Positions 11,891-23,353 of a stretch of DNA of 64,000 nucleotides are shown here, one piece after another; the first letter of the stretch is position 1; each line of letters starts with the position of its first letter. The notes below the pieces were generated by a model. That model was given only the letters and a program-made list of their open reading frames with translations, was not told the origin of the DNA and searched no databases. This DNA comes from Dipteronia dyeriana (lineage: Eukaryota > Streptophyta > Magnoliopsida > Sapindales > Sapindaceae): positions 27,041,598-27,105,597 of the forward strand of contig CM065297.1 in the NCBI GenBank assembly GCA_032871835.1. The letters run 5' to 3'. The translations under genes and the position numbers were made by a program.

Positions 11891-13657
11891 TCAGTCATTT
11901 ATTTAAAGCAAGTGCGAGTGCTTTGGCATAAATTTAAGCATGATGCATGAACATGTTTAATGAACTAGAACTACCCTAAAACTAGTTACTATACCATGAC
12001 AATCCAACATACCACAAAGAAGTGCCGCCTTAGGGTCAGTCAAGTCTTTGTATGTTGGACCAAGACATTCTCAATCAAATGATATTATAGAATAACTCTT
12101 ATTTCATATCATTCAACCATCGTTTATTCAGTCAGGTTTTTAATTAACAAACTTAATCAAAACCTTCGTGAGTGTAACTTACCATTTTAGATCGCACGAG
12201 CTTAACTCGAGAATCGCTGCCTTAGGGTCGGTCAATCCCAAAATACCCTCAGAAATCCTATCCGTTAGGAAGTCAACCTTGGTATTGACCTTTGTGAAAA
12301 CCGTCCTTAGGGAGGACGAAAGCAAAACTGTCACGAGGCCCCACTCGAATCCCCTGGTGTTGAATTAATGATGGAGACCGCGGGATATAAATGTCATATA
12401 TCCCTATCCCACTTACTATTTTAAAATTAGGGTTTTCTATTATCCGTTAATGCACATAGACTCTACAGGATTAAACGATTAACTTTAATCAAGTCATCAA
12501 GTTATCAAGTTATCAAGTTATCTAGCGCATTAACTAATTAGAAATAAATTCTAATTAACTAATAAATTATTAATGATTTTTAACAATTAAAAATTTAATA
12601 TATTAGTGAATAATCTAAGCCTTTGTAAACTGTTTACTAAGGTCAAATTATTATTTTAGTGTTTACCAAATTTTAACTATTAAAACTCTAACACTTTATT
12701 CAGATAATTTATTATTAGGTTATTAATCAAATTAATCCTATTAAATGACCCTATTAATCTAATTTTTTAGAAACTTTAATAACTAGATTAATATTAATGA
12801 GAATTACCAAATTTTCTAACCATTAAAAAACTAATCTCATTATTCATAGCCATTTATGTATTTACCCAGTTTAATCACATTAAAAAAAAACATAAAAATT
12901 ATCAACCTATGGTGCATGTGTGACATATCAAATATATTTGTGTAGGCACATCTAATCTAAATGACATACGTATGCATGACAGTGCTTTTATTATCACACA
13001 ATATAAAGCATACATGAATTGACCGAGTACTGTGGATTATTTAACCTAAAAAAAATAGAATAAAAAATTACAAAAATACCCCCAATACATTCTTCGGTCT
13101 TCTAGTAACTTTAGATATCTTCCAGTCTCTTTAGGTCACTCTGATTCATCTAATGAATCTGAAACGGGAAAGCTACACGGAACGCACTAGGCAACATTTG
13201 CCAAGGGAATCGTGCAAGACACTGTGAACAGTGTCGTGAATAGTACCGTATGAACAAAACCCCTTGTGAACAGTGCCCCCCGGGAACAGTAACTCATGAT
13301 TAGTACCCTCTGGTGAACAGTGTCCGGTGACACAGTACTATATGAACAGTCATAAACAGTACGTCGGTGAATAGTACCCCCTATGAACAGTGTCTGATGA
13401 ATAGTACCGTCGTCACGCGCGTTTCCAGTTTTTCGTTTACAGGTTATAATTTGTTTTATTTACAATACAATTACAGTAAAAATATAAATAAATAAAAATA
13501 TTATGCAACCCATAAACCTTAAATCTACAGTACCTTAAAAACTTACGATCAACCATATTAAAATTAAACAATTTAATTATAAACATTCATACAATCATAT
13601 AGATGGTGCATACACATTCATACATACAGGAGCATCTAAAACAATTTACTGTTCAGA
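11891..13657 (-). other. Copia-1 untranslated leader
   Basis: 1.8 kb of non-coding sequence between gag and the primer site, interrupted by the Tat element. It is AT-rich from 12400 to 13100, then holds the GAACAGT repeat block (13200-13425). Long leaders are common in large copia elements. No reading frame is supported. Confidence 0.6.
13200..13425. repeat. Cluster of degenerate GAAYAGT repeats
   Basis: In about 220 bases there are six GAACAGT and three GAATAGT motifs at irregular spacing, mostly as (G/A)TGAACAGTG. On the element's sense strand this reads CACTGTTCAY, also seen in the Athila-like LTRs (49377-49415 and 59405-59470). Confidence 0.7.
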
Positions 13658-13662
13658 AAAAT
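13658..13662. repeat. Tat element target duplication, left
   Basis: AAAAT, identical to 22884-22888. Confidence 0.88.
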
Positions 13663-14556
13663 TGTCGTATGTGAATTTTACCAAGCATACATGTCATTGA
13701 CGGAAAGGAGAAAATAGCCAGGTGGACGCCCAAATGGGCACTCAGGAAATATCCTACGAGACATCATTAAAGAGAAGAAAGCCCGAGTAAGCATATATTG
13801 AATGAAACCTACTCGGGATCAGTTAACAACACTCGGGACTGGTTAAACAATGCTTCCACTCGGGCTCAAACGGCGCTACTCGAGACCATCAGGTATTACT
13901 CTTACTCGGGAATAAATTACGACTCGAGTAAGAACTTGGTGCTTATTTCACACGGATTAAGTCATTAAACACGCGAAGATATCCATCAGGAAGGAATCCC
14001 AAATAAGATGGAACATCAAGTTAGAAGAGTCCCCAATCAGGAAATAACTTGATTACTTTACGAAGACTACATTCTTATAAGGAAATAAGTCCAAATTGAA
14101 CAGTACTACTAGAATCCCACTCGATTTCCATAAGAGACTCCGAAACAGGAAAGAAGACAAATCAACCTCAAACAAGTAACCGAATCACAATTAAATACAA
14201 AGATCTTGTATTACTTGTATTACTTGTATTACTTGTACAAAGCAGATTAGGGTTCTATAAGCATATTAATAGACCCATAATCTGGTTCAAAAAGATATAG
14301 GTAAAATAGCATACATCAATTATAGCAAATACAGAGAGAAAAAAGAGAGATCGAGAGCTTGTAAACATCATATTTGCATAGTGGATTTTGGCTTGGTTGA
14401 TCCTTTAACCACCCGTGGACGTTTCTCCGATCATCGGAGCTTTACCATGTAAAATTTGTCTTCATTACTCTCTTTGAATCACTTTCTCTTTGAATCAATA
14501 GCCAAAATCCAATCCTTATTGGCTTTTCTGACATAATCCAGAAATAGACGTCAACA
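13663..14556 (+). repeat. Tat element 5' LTR
   Basis: 894 bp. It aligns along its length with 21999-22883. The presumed TATA box is TATTAATA here and TATAAATA in the 3' LTR, followed in both by GACCCATAATC. A TATTACTTG motif occurs three times here (14211 onward) and twice in the 3' LTR. Confidence 0.92.
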
Positions 14557-14578
14557 ATTGGCGCTAGAAGAAGGGGTT
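14557..14578 (+). promoter_or_regulatory. Tat element primer binding site region
   Basis: ATTGGCGCTAGAAGAAGGGG directly follows the LTR, where a tRNA primer should anneal. TGGCGC fits a tRNA ending in GCGCCA; the tRNA itself was not assigned. Confidence 0.6.
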
Positions 14579-16280
14579 GAACCTCCGAACTTGTTAAAAG
14601 CAATGGCAGGAAGTAGAAGCAGTTCAGGGAATGACCAAAAATCACCAGGCGATTTCCATGTTGGCAACACGTCACAAGATCCTGCAGCAAACACAAAACT
14701 AGCCTGCACACTTGGCAGGGATCCAGCAAATTCCTCCAACCAACAGAGATCTTACGCTGCGTTTCCAAGAGGCCTTGCAGCAATTGGTGACAGACGCAGC
14801 GAGGGAAGGGATTGATCTACTGGCTGTATGAGCACATACTCTCAATCTTCCACCCCAAGGCTTCGTTCGGTGGTGGTTGGGTTAGGAATAACTATACCAG
14901 AAACCAGAAGGAACTCTTCCCCAATCAACCCAGCTGGACAGGAAACTCTTGAAGAGGAACAACATCACCAGAGGGTGGCCCACAATCAAACAGTCCGCAC
15001 TAGACACCGTAAATATGACCGGTACAGAGATCGGTCTCCATCAGAAGATAGCGATCGGCCTCATCACAAACGTCATTACGGAGTCATGCGAGAAACTTGG
15101 CATCAAAGTGAAGAGCCAAAAAGAATGATAGTTACCCAACGGTTCAACCGGTGAGGAATCCCGGTGGGGGACAGATGTCACGATCCAAAGCCTAACTCAA
15201 GAAGTAGAGAACAATAGGCGTCAAATGGATGCCTTGGTTAGACGTTATGGCTATAACAATTTATTTGACGACGATTCAGACAGCCCGTTTACCAAGGAAA
15301 TCTTACGAACTCCTTTCCTAGAAAGGTTCAGGATGCTGCACGTGGAGCAGTTTAAGAAGGACACGGACTAGAAAGAGCACGTTAGACGCTATAAAAGCGC
15401 CATGGCCCAATATGCCCACAGCGATCCCTTATTATGTCTCAACTTCCCTCAAACTCTGGGAGATATGGGGTCGAGGTGGTTCGGAAGGTTACCTTCAGCA
15501 AGCATCAAGAGTTTCAGTGAATTAAGCAAGAGCTTCTCACGGTAATTCCTGAGTAACATTCATAGGAAAAAGTCAGTGGCTTATCTTTCTCAAATAAAAC
15601 ATGGGAAAGATGAGTCACTGAAGAAATATCTAGGGAGATTCGGCCAAGGGGTATCAGAGATTGGCAGTGCAAACGATGAAGCCATAATCGCTGCATTCAT
15701 CAATAATTTGCAGAATGGACGGCTATCCTTTGATTTGAGAAGAGCACGGCTGACTAGGTATGCTGACATGATGGATATGGTAGGAGGATACGCACTGGCC
15801 GAAGAAGAAGAATTAGCTACATGAGGAAGCTATATGCAAGGGGAAAAGCCTGAACAGAAGGATACTGAATCCAAGAGGCAGAATCAAAAAGGAAAGCTAA
15901 AAGGGAATGAGAAGGAGAAAAACAAGGATGAGGATAATGGGTTCAACGTCGAGCGGTCCACAGAGAAATATCGAGGCAGATATACCAATTACACCCCTCT
16001 AAGGAAAAAATAAGAAGAAATTTTAGCCATCTTGGAAGAAAAGAATATGGTGCAAGAACCGCGGCTACAATCTCAGTTCGCCCGGAGAGATGCAACCAAG
16101 TATTGCAGATTTCACAAGGAAACCGGGCACGAGACTTCAAAGTGTTACTCTTATTCGGGAAGGGCACTTGCGGGATGTAATCTTAAAAAAAAGATGAGAA
16201 ATCAGAAACTAAGAAAGAAGTTAAGGCATATCACTCTTGACGAAATCAATGGCCCAGTCCCGAGGCCAATCAGGTAATAC
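14579..16280 (+). pseudogene. Tat element gag (broken)
   Basis: The plus-strand frames read as plant gypsy gag: FQEALQQLVTDAA near 14785, then NNLFDDDSDSPFTKEIL, RFGRLPSASIKSFSELS-like sequence, SQIKHGKDESLKKYLGRFGQ and SANDEAIIAAFINNLQNG (15576-15822). A KYCRFHKETGHETSKCY zinc knuckle lies at about 16100-16150. In-frame stops occur near 14815, 15370 and 15545 and a frameshift near 15150. The product would form the capsid. This copy cannot make it in one piece. Confidence 0.82.
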
Positions 16281-16402
16281 ATACGATATACGGAGGACCC
16301 TCTACCGGGAAAAGCAACCGAGAACGAACTCAGAAAATCAGAGAAGCAATAGAAGCAAGGAATAACTTTAACGTAAACTCGGTTGAACCAGACCCGAAAA
16401 AG

Positions 16403-17040
16403 GTGAAGGAAGGATGGGACCCAATAGTCTTTACAGAGGTTGATTCCCATGGTGTCGATGTTCGGCCTAATGACGCCTTGGTTATAAGTGCCCGGATTGG
16501 CCATCGGGAAGTCCGGAGAATTTTAATAGATAATGGGAGTTCAACAGACATCCTCAGTGTGGCCGTCTATGACCATCTAAGGCTAGAACGAAAAGATTTA
16601 CAACCTTTCCATGCTCTATTAAGGGGGTTTGGAGGGATAGAAGTCAGGTCACTCGGGATGGTAAAACTGCCTGTGAAGATTGGAATAGCACATTGCTAAA
16701 GGACTATCCTACTCAACTTCGTGGTAGTTGACTTAGACAATTGGCCGTATAATGCATTATTGGGTTGACCATTCCTGAATAAAACAAGGGTTGTAACCGC
16801 CATTTATGCATTAATGATCAAGTTCCCGACAGACCAGGGGGTTGGGATAGTCAAGGGATCCCAAGAGATGGCCAGAAGAGCAAACCTGTCAGTATACAAA
16901 GGCAAGAATGATGCTGAACAGGTGTGCACCATAATGCAGCCAAATCAGTGTAAAGAATCCTTATCATTCAAGTTGGATCCAAGAGAAGACTTAAGTGAAT
17001 CCAAAGCAGAACCAGTTGAAGTGATTAAAAGAACCAGATA
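16403..17040 (+). pseudogene. Tat element aspartic protease region
   Basis: FTEVDSHGVDVRPNDALVIS leads into RRILIDNGSSTDILS, the retroviral-type protease active site with Asn in place of the common Gly or Ser after Asp, as is usual in Tat elements. It continues FGGIEVRSLGMVKLPVKIG. A stop at about 16697 and another near 16767 interrupt the frame before NLSVYKGKNDAEQVCTIM, which resumes to 17040. Confidence 0.8.
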
Positions 17041-17216
17041 AGGTGGCCAAGATCGGGGCTGACTGGGAGGAAAAATCAAGCAAGACCTCACCAATCCGCT
17101 TAAAGAATACAAGAACTTGGGAATAGTCGGCCATGGAGCTTATTGGATTGCTCGACCCAATGGAGGGGTTTTACCACTACCATACAATGCCCGATATCTG
17201 AAGATTTTCTATCCTT
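17041..17216 (+). pseudogene. Tat element: deletion joint and last residues of integrase
   Basis: Immediately after the protease tail the frame reads NLGIVGHGAYWIARPNGGV and LPLPYNARYLKIFYP and stops. That matches the extreme C-terminus of Tat integrases, so about 2 to 3 kb of RT, RNase H and integrase is missing between roughly 17040 and 17110. The joint is inferred from what is absent. Confidence 0.65.
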
Positions 17217-17785
17217 AAAATATATATATTTATATTAAATATTTTATTCTTTTTTCTAAGTCAGGACAATATTAGTCAAGATAAATATTAAACTGTAATT
17301 TGAATCTTTGTTGATTTTTTACAGTAATAAATAAAACTACTCGGAATTTTCGAAAGGATAGCATCTAGCTCGGGATTTCCAAAAGAAGGCATATGATAAT
17401 AAGAACATATGAAAGCAGAGCATGATAATAAGAACATGCAAATAGAATTCTCGGGACCATCAAATCCCGAATGGGTGGAGAAGCTCGTAGGAGCATGCCA
17501 GCCGAGCAGGGTCAAAATGACCTTCGCAAAAAGGCAAACCCGATGCACCAGACTTTGGAAAAATGCTCGGGACGCTATATGGAGAAATTCGGGTGAAATG
17601 CATAGCTGTGTTGAAGCATTTTTTTTTTTTTAAAAAAAAGCTTAACGATTCGGAAAACCCTTGCGCATAAAAACTGGGGAGACCTCCTTGGTATTGCGTA
17701 AGGACTCGAACGTATGATCATGGTGAGCCTTGATGTAACGTTCGGGTAGCAACTGGGTATGAAACACAAGTGTAAACTTGTCTAT
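17217..17785 (+). other. Tat element spacer between pol and tandem array
   Basis: Non-coding. It contains scattered CTCGGGA/CCCGAAT motifs that resemble the units of the downstream array. Confidence 0.5.
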
Positions 17786-18460
17786 TTCAAGATGACTCGG
17801 TTAATAATAAATAGTCAGTTTAATAAGATACTTGGCAATTGAAGTCATTCGGGTAACAACCGGTTTAATAAGATACTCGGTTAAGTTACCTGAACATCGA
17901 AGAAGCCAGTTCAATAAGATACTTGGCAATTGAAGTCATTCGGGTAACAGCCGGTTTAATAAGATACTCGGTTAAGTCACCCGAACAATGAAGAAGCCAT
18001 TTTAATAAGATACTTGGCAATTGAAGTCATTTGGGTAACAACCGGTTTAATAAGATACTCGGTTAAGTTACCCGAACATCGAAGAAGCTAGTTTAATAAG
18101 ATACTTGGTAATTGAAGTCATTCGGGTAACAACCGGTTTAATAAGATACTCGGTTAAGTCACCCGAACATTGAAGAAGCCAGTTTAATAAGATACTTGGC
18201 AATTGAAGTCATTCGGGTAGCAACCGGTTTAATAAGATACTCAATTAAGTTACCCGAACATCGAAGAAGCCAGTTTAATAAGATACTTGGCAATTGAAGT
18301 CATTTGGGTAACAACCGGTTTAATAAGATACTCGGTTAAGTTACCCGAACATCGAAGAAGCCAGTTTAATAAAGACACTTGGCAATTGAAGTCATTCGGG
18401 TAATAACCGGTTTAATAAGATACTCGGTTAAGTTACCTGAACATTAGCCAGTTTAATACA
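17786..18460. repeat. 91-bp tandem array, about 7 copies
   Basis: The anchor ACTTGGCAATTGAAGTCATT recurs at 17830, 17921, 18012, 18103, 18194, 18285 and 18377, a period of 91, 91, 91, 91, 91 and 92 bp. Each unit is itself a dimer of related 45- and 46-bp halves, both beginning TTTAATAAGATACT. Tandem arrays between pol and the 3' LTR are characteristic of Tat/Ogre elements. Confidence 0.92.
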
Positions 18461-18592
18461 GCACTCGGCAACAATCAGCAATGAACAGATCAAGACCATT
18501 CAATTCAAAATAAAATAGAGTTTTATTGCTCCTAAAAGAATGGTTACAGTTCAAAGAATGGTTATGTACAAGTAACAAATAATCAGAATTTT

Positions 18593-19429
18593 CTACAATT
18601 CTACAAAATTAAGAGCCTTTGCCAATACTCGGATCTGGCACCATCTCGTACTCACGAAGCAGGCTCTCATTAGACTGCCAAGTGATATCGTCGACAGTAT
18701 CATCCATCCACTGGCTGTAATCTTCACCCGGGACTGGCCCGACACTTGACTTGCATAAAAGGTCGAGAGAGAATGCTCGGACAGAATCTCTAAATGCATG
18801 GGATAAGGCTCTTTGCCTTGACTACTGCAGTAGGCTCTCCATTCCTTCATCTGAATCCGAAGAGATTCCAAGGACCGGCCCACGTGATGTTTGATTGACA
18901 GCTCCCAATTATCACGGGCCTTCTCAGTCGCCCTATTCTTAACTTTGAAGAACTCGCCGGTCGAAACTAGCCTACATTGAAATTCCCGAAGAAGTAGGGC
19001 ATCGTAAGCAGTGGATCTTTTAAAACTATCCACCCCTTGGACTTCAAGTTCCAACCTGGCCTCTCGGGAAAGGGATTCAACAGTCAGCACTTGGCGCTCC
19101 AGATCTTCGATTTTTTGGTCATACGCAGACTTCGCCTGCTCCGCCTCCTGCTCCGCCTTGAGCATGGATTCTTCAGCAGAAGATAGAAGATTTTGAAGTG
19201 ATGCAACCTTCTCCTCTGCCAGAGATGCCTTGTCCTCGGCTTCAACCTGTTTTGCAAGACAATGGTCAACAAATATTTGTACAGAACCAACCTCCGGCTG
19301 GTAAGCTTTCTCGGCTCGAGCACGACCCTCCTCACTCGCCTTCAGCTGAGCCTCTAGACGCCTTATTCGATCGGCTTGATGTTGATGCGTCTGAATAAGC
19401 TCAGCGAAGCAAAACAAAAGATGCACCAT
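18593..19429 (-). pseudogene. Tat antisense ORF, C-terminal coiled-coil exon
   Basis: The minus-strand frame carries a long charged coiled coil (QADRIRRLEAQLKASEEGRA, AEDKASLAEEKVASLQNLLS, EQAKSAYDQKIEDLERQV) and a Trp-containing tail (DNWELSIKHHVGRSLE). It is preceded on the minus strand by an apparent intron (19430-19494, GTAAGT...TGCAG). It is the last part of the antisense ORF that starts at 21505. Known Tat antisense ORFs have the same head-to-coiled-coil organisation; their function is not established. Confidence 0.68.
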
Positions 19430-19494
19430 CTGCAAAGGAATATACTTAGAAATTCGGCAGAAGCAAAACAATAAAGGAGTCGGATTCAACTTAC
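19430..19494 (-). other. Putative intron in Tat antisense ORF
   Basis: On the minus strand it is 65 bp, GTAAGTTGAATCC at the 5' end and CCTTTGCAG at the 3' end. Confidence 0.6.
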
Positions 19495-19611
19495 ATAAGA
19501 TGCACTGTTAAAAACATTTTGGAGACGTTCGGTCAAGGAACCATCCCGAAAGCCGTTCTAACGGTCTTCCCCGATAAAAGCCAGACCGGAGGACATCTCC
19601 CGTAGTATATC

Positions 19612-20292
19612 CTAGGGAGAAAGGAATAAAGGAACCCTTGAGGGTTCAGCTTCCAGATTTCCAAACTCGGGGGCAGAAGAAGCCGTGATCGGTTCTAAGG
19701 ATGGAGAAGGAACCCCAGAAGGTTCAACCCCTATATCTCCAACTTCGGGGGTAGAAGAAGCCCTACCCGGTTCTGAAGCAGCTGCATCTACTGATGCTTC
19801 AACGCCAACACTCGGGGCAATCTCATCCGCAACATCTTCGTCACTGGAGTCAATAAATGAGACTACCCGAGGAACTTTAAGAGGACGAGACGGCGAAATA
19901 ACTGCCTTTGGCTTCTCACCCCGAGAACGGTGGAAGTTAAGATCAGCAACAGGATCTTTCTGCGGATCGTCCCGAAAAGACTCAAAGAATTCGGCACCTG
20001 CAGGCACTTGATTCGTCAAGACGTTACCACCCGTCGCCGGCTTCAAACCGTCCAATAGGCTTTTCACACGAGCCTTCACTCTGGCCACTTGGACCAGTAG
20101 AATCCTGAGTAGAAGGCTGAGCACCCTGAACAACGCACTCTGGAATTTGTTCCTCAGAAGTGTCGGTTTCCTCATCAGGCTCGGGTGGAGCAATACCCTC
20201 ATCGCCCTGACGAGAAGCTTCCTTTCTACTCGCTTGCAGAATCGCCTTCACCTGGTGAGCCTAAAGATCGCTGACAACTTCCGTATCGAACA
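19612..20292 (-). pseudogene. Tat antisense ORF, acidic low-complexity middle part
   Basis: Two overlapping minus-strand frames encode Pro/Ser/Glu-rich sequence (PPEPDEETDTSEEQIPECVV, SSTPEVGDIGVEPSGVPSPS). An approximately 90-bp direct duplication gives EVGDIGVEPSGVPSPSLEP and EFGNLEAEPSRVP. A frameshift near 20060 separates the frames. This matches the disordered linker between the N-terminal domain and the coiled coil. Confidence 0.6.
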
Positions 20293-20364
20293 CTAAAAAA
20301 AAAATCATGTTAGAAAAGAAGATGAAAAGCAGAAAAATACAATAGAAAGGGCGTCGGGTCTTAC
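20293..20364 (-). other. Putative intron in Tat antisense ORF
   Basis: 72 bp on the minus strand, GTAAGACCC at the donor and a T-rich tract ending TTTTTTAG at the acceptor. Its removal joins QISSHRRR to the downstream frame. Confidence 0.6.
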
Positions 20365-21505
20365 ATCGTCGGCGATGGCTCGAAATCTGTCTGAAGAAGC
20401 CGAACTTTATCAAATCCTCCTCTTTAAAAAGGTAGCTCTTGCTTATCTTCTCTAGAGTACGAACAGCTGCCTGAGTCAGCATCTTCAGCTCAGAATCACT
20501 ATAATCGATTATTTTCTTGTTCCACGCTTCGGGAGAACAGAAGAATCGGGGAACACTCAACACCTTTTGGGAATCCTCAGATCCGACAGTGACGTTGAGC
20601 CCGAGAGCCCCTCCAGCAAAAAACCAACTGTTCTTCCAGAACTTGTTGGATGTAAGGAATCCCCATACAAAATCCTTCTTTTTTGGGTCGTCAGAAGCAT
20701 CGACCTCCCGATTCACCTTTGCTTATTTGGGGACCCAACCGTCCGATGTAGTAGATTTAAGAAAATAGGTCCCCGTTTTGCTAACCTGCCTCAGTGTAAA
20801 GAAATGCCTGATTTCATTCTGGGAAAGCGGTCAAAGGTTCATTCGACTGAACATGTGCCATATGCACATCAAGACTTTGTAACTATTCGGGGCCAATTGA
20901 GCTGGGGCTATCCCTGCTTCAGCCAAAAACCAGGTAATAAAGGGTTGAAAGGGAAGTGTGACTCCACAGCAAAGCATGGATCCATAAATCGCGACCATAC
21001 CCTCAGGAGGATTCCATACGGCTCTATCCCCCGCAGGAACCAAAGTGACTGAGTCGGGCAAGTCGAATCGAGAGCGGTATTTTTCTATCTCAGCTAGCCT
21101 GACCACATTCAGCTCAGTATCAAAGCCACTCGGGGGAGTATCAGAAAACGAAAGGAGAGACGCCCTGTACACTTCATCAACGTCACCCTCATTAACAGTC
21201 TGTTCCCTGGTCTGAAAGCTGCTCGAGATGTGCTTGTATACTTTACTTCTGCTCTGATGTTTACCCATCCTTCGAAAAGATACCTTGTGGTCAGAAATAT
21301 CAGAATCAGAACTAGATGGAGAACTCGATACAGGGCTGAAAGTGACGTCAGGGTGAAGCCAAGAAACATCAACCTCTAAGAATGGAGGTTCATCTATTGG
21401 GATATCCCCCAGTAATCGTTTAATGCAAGAAACTAACTGGAAATCCTCACGTTCTAATGGATCAAAAGCAATTTTAAAGAGACGATAGCGGGAAGATGGA
21501 TCCAT
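20365..21505 (-). pseudogene. Tat antisense ORF, N-terminal 'putative gypsy-type transposon' domain
   Basis: The minus strand starts at ATG 21505. The block SRFDLPDSVTLVPAGDRAVW, NPPEGMVAIYGSMLCCGVTL, PFQPFITWFLAEAGIAPAQL and APNSYKVLMCIWHM matches the domain usually annotated as putative gypsy-type transposon (Pfam PF04195). A frameshift at about 20840 and a stop near 20720 precede RQVSKTGTYFLKSTTSDGWV and KKKDFVWGFLTSNKFWKNSW, which continue the same family. The protein is encoded opposite to gag-pol. Its role is unknown. Confidence 0.75.
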
Positions 21506-21998
21506 TAAAACTAACCTTGAATTGAGATTGATGCAAGATCTTCAAACGGAGAATCGCGAACTTCTGGATAAAGAAATCTGAGTTTAAAGAAATTTCTACT
21601 GAATTTTTTTGAGAATAAACCAACAATGTCTCTCAGCAAAGAATTTAAAGATGAGACGGCACGAAACCCTAGGATTTCAATGCAGGAAAAAACTTATGAT
21701 GAAACACGATGACGTAGGCGGCGTTTGGGGAAACGCAAAAATCATTTCTCATAAATGATATTGAAAAACGAAGAGACGAGGGACGCGTGTCAAAACAGAA
21801 AGTAGCTCTCGACCGTCAGAACTTCAAAGCGTCGCCATCATTTAAGATCTCGTATGATGAAGCGAATCGAAATTACAGGGTCACCATTAAGACACGCCAT
21901 TATGACAAGACGGCTATTCTGACGAGTGAAAATTAAGATGATTAAAATACTCTTGCCCGAAATGAAATTTACTCGGCAAAAATATTATAAGGGGGTAT
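21506..21998. other. Region between antisense ORF start and Tat 3' LTR
   Basis: No plus-strand frame. It should hold the promoter of the antisense ORF (minus strand). It ends at the polypurine tract AAGGGGGTAT (21989-21998). Confidence 0.5.
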
Positions 21999-22883
21999 TG
22001 TCGTACGTGAATTTTACCAAGCATACACGTCATTGATAGGAAGGAGAAAATAGCCAGGTGGACGCCCAAATGGGTACTCCGAAAATATCCTACGAGGCAT
22101 CATTAAAGAGAAGAAAGTCCGAGTAAGCATATATTGAATGAAATCTACTCGGGATCAGTTAACAACACTCGAGACTGGTTAACCAACACTTCCACTCTAG
22201 CTCAAACGGCCCTACTCGGGACCATCAGGTATTACTCTTACTCGGGAATAAAATACGACTCGAGTAAGAAATTGGTGCTTATTTCACACGGATTAAGTCA
22301 TTAAACACACGAAGATATCCATCAGGAAGGAATCCCAAATAAGATGAAACATTAAGTTAGAAGAGTCCCCAATCAGGAAATAACTTGATTACTTTACGAA
22401 GACTACATTCTTATAAGGAAACAAGTCCAAATTGAACAGCACTACTAGAATCCCACTCGATTTCCATAAGAGACTCCGAAACAGGAAAGAAGACAAATCA
22501 ACCTCAAACAAGTAATCGAATCACGATTAAATACAAAGATCTTATATTACTTGTATTACTTGTACAAAGCAGATTATGGTTCTATAAGCATATAAATAGA
22601 CCCATAATCTGGTTAAAAAAGATATAGGCAAAATAGCATACAACAATCATAGCAAATACAGAGAAAAAAAAAAGAGATCGAGAACTTGTAAACATCATAT
22701 TTTCATAGTGGATTTTGGCTTGGTTGATCCTTCAACCACCCGTGGACGTTTCTCCGGTCTTCGGAGTTTTACCACGTTAAACTTGTGTTCATTGCTCTCT
22801 CTGAATCTCTTTCTCTTTGAATCAATAGCCGAAATCCAATCCTTGTTGGCTTTTCTGACATAATCCAGAAATTGACGTCAACA
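21999..22883 (+). repeat. Tat element 3' LTR
   Basis: 885 bp, TGTCGTACG...GTCAACA, with TATAAATA at about 22589. It is followed by the AAAAT target duplication. Confidence 0.92.
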
Positions 22884-22888
22884 AAAAT
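22884..22888. repeat. Tat element target duplication, right
   Basis: AAAAT, matching 13658-13662. Confidence 0.88.
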
Positions 22889-22892
22889 AAAT

Positions 22893-22906
22893 TGGCTCTG
22901 ATACAA
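22893..22906 (-). promoter_or_regulatory. Copia-1 primer binding site (initiator Met tRNA)
   Basis: On the minus strand it reads TTGTATCAGAGCCA next to the 5' LTR, one base from the TGGTATCAGAGC consensus complementary to the 3' end of initiator methionine tRNA. Confidence 0.88.
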
Positions 22907-22908
22907 AT

Positions 22909-23353
22909 TGTTGGAACCCCGTTCACCGGTCCCGCGGCAGAAGTAAGGTTTTAAATTTTTTAATACAGATCATAATATGTATTTGAGACCAGTGAAATTG
23001 GGATCGTAATTATTTTTCAAAATTTATACATATAAATTATTATAATAATAAATAAATATGTAAAAACAGGAAATTGTAATCAATATAATCAGAAGATAAT
23101 AAAACCATACCAACGTTTGAAGGCTCCTTCACTTATTGTAATGCTCTTTATTTGAACCAATCTTACCAACGTTTGGAGACTTTTTCACTTTATGATGTGC
23201 TACTGTCTGAACCACTCGATCTTTCTCGCTATCTCCCAAGACTGGTAGTTGCGTGTGTGCGCATCACGATCTCAGGAACTTGAATGGAGGATGTAGACAA
23301 AATTGAAGAAAATCTTTCTTTTAAGAGAAAACTAACTAGAACCGTTCTAGTTC

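Larger units (their letters stand above)
13663..22883 (+). mobile_element. Tat-type Ty3/gypsy element lacking RT, non-autonomous
   Basis: LTRs 13663-14556 and 21999-22883 (TGTCGT...GTCAACA) and perfect 5-bp target duplications enclose 7.4 kb. The sense strand has gag, a zinc knuckle and protease, then jumps directly to the last residues of integrase. RT, RNase H and most of integrase are absent. Downstream are a 91-bp tandem array and an antisense ORF with introns, both typical of the Tat/Ogre/Retand group. It inserted 20 bp inside copia-1, next to that element's primer site. Confidence 0.9.
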
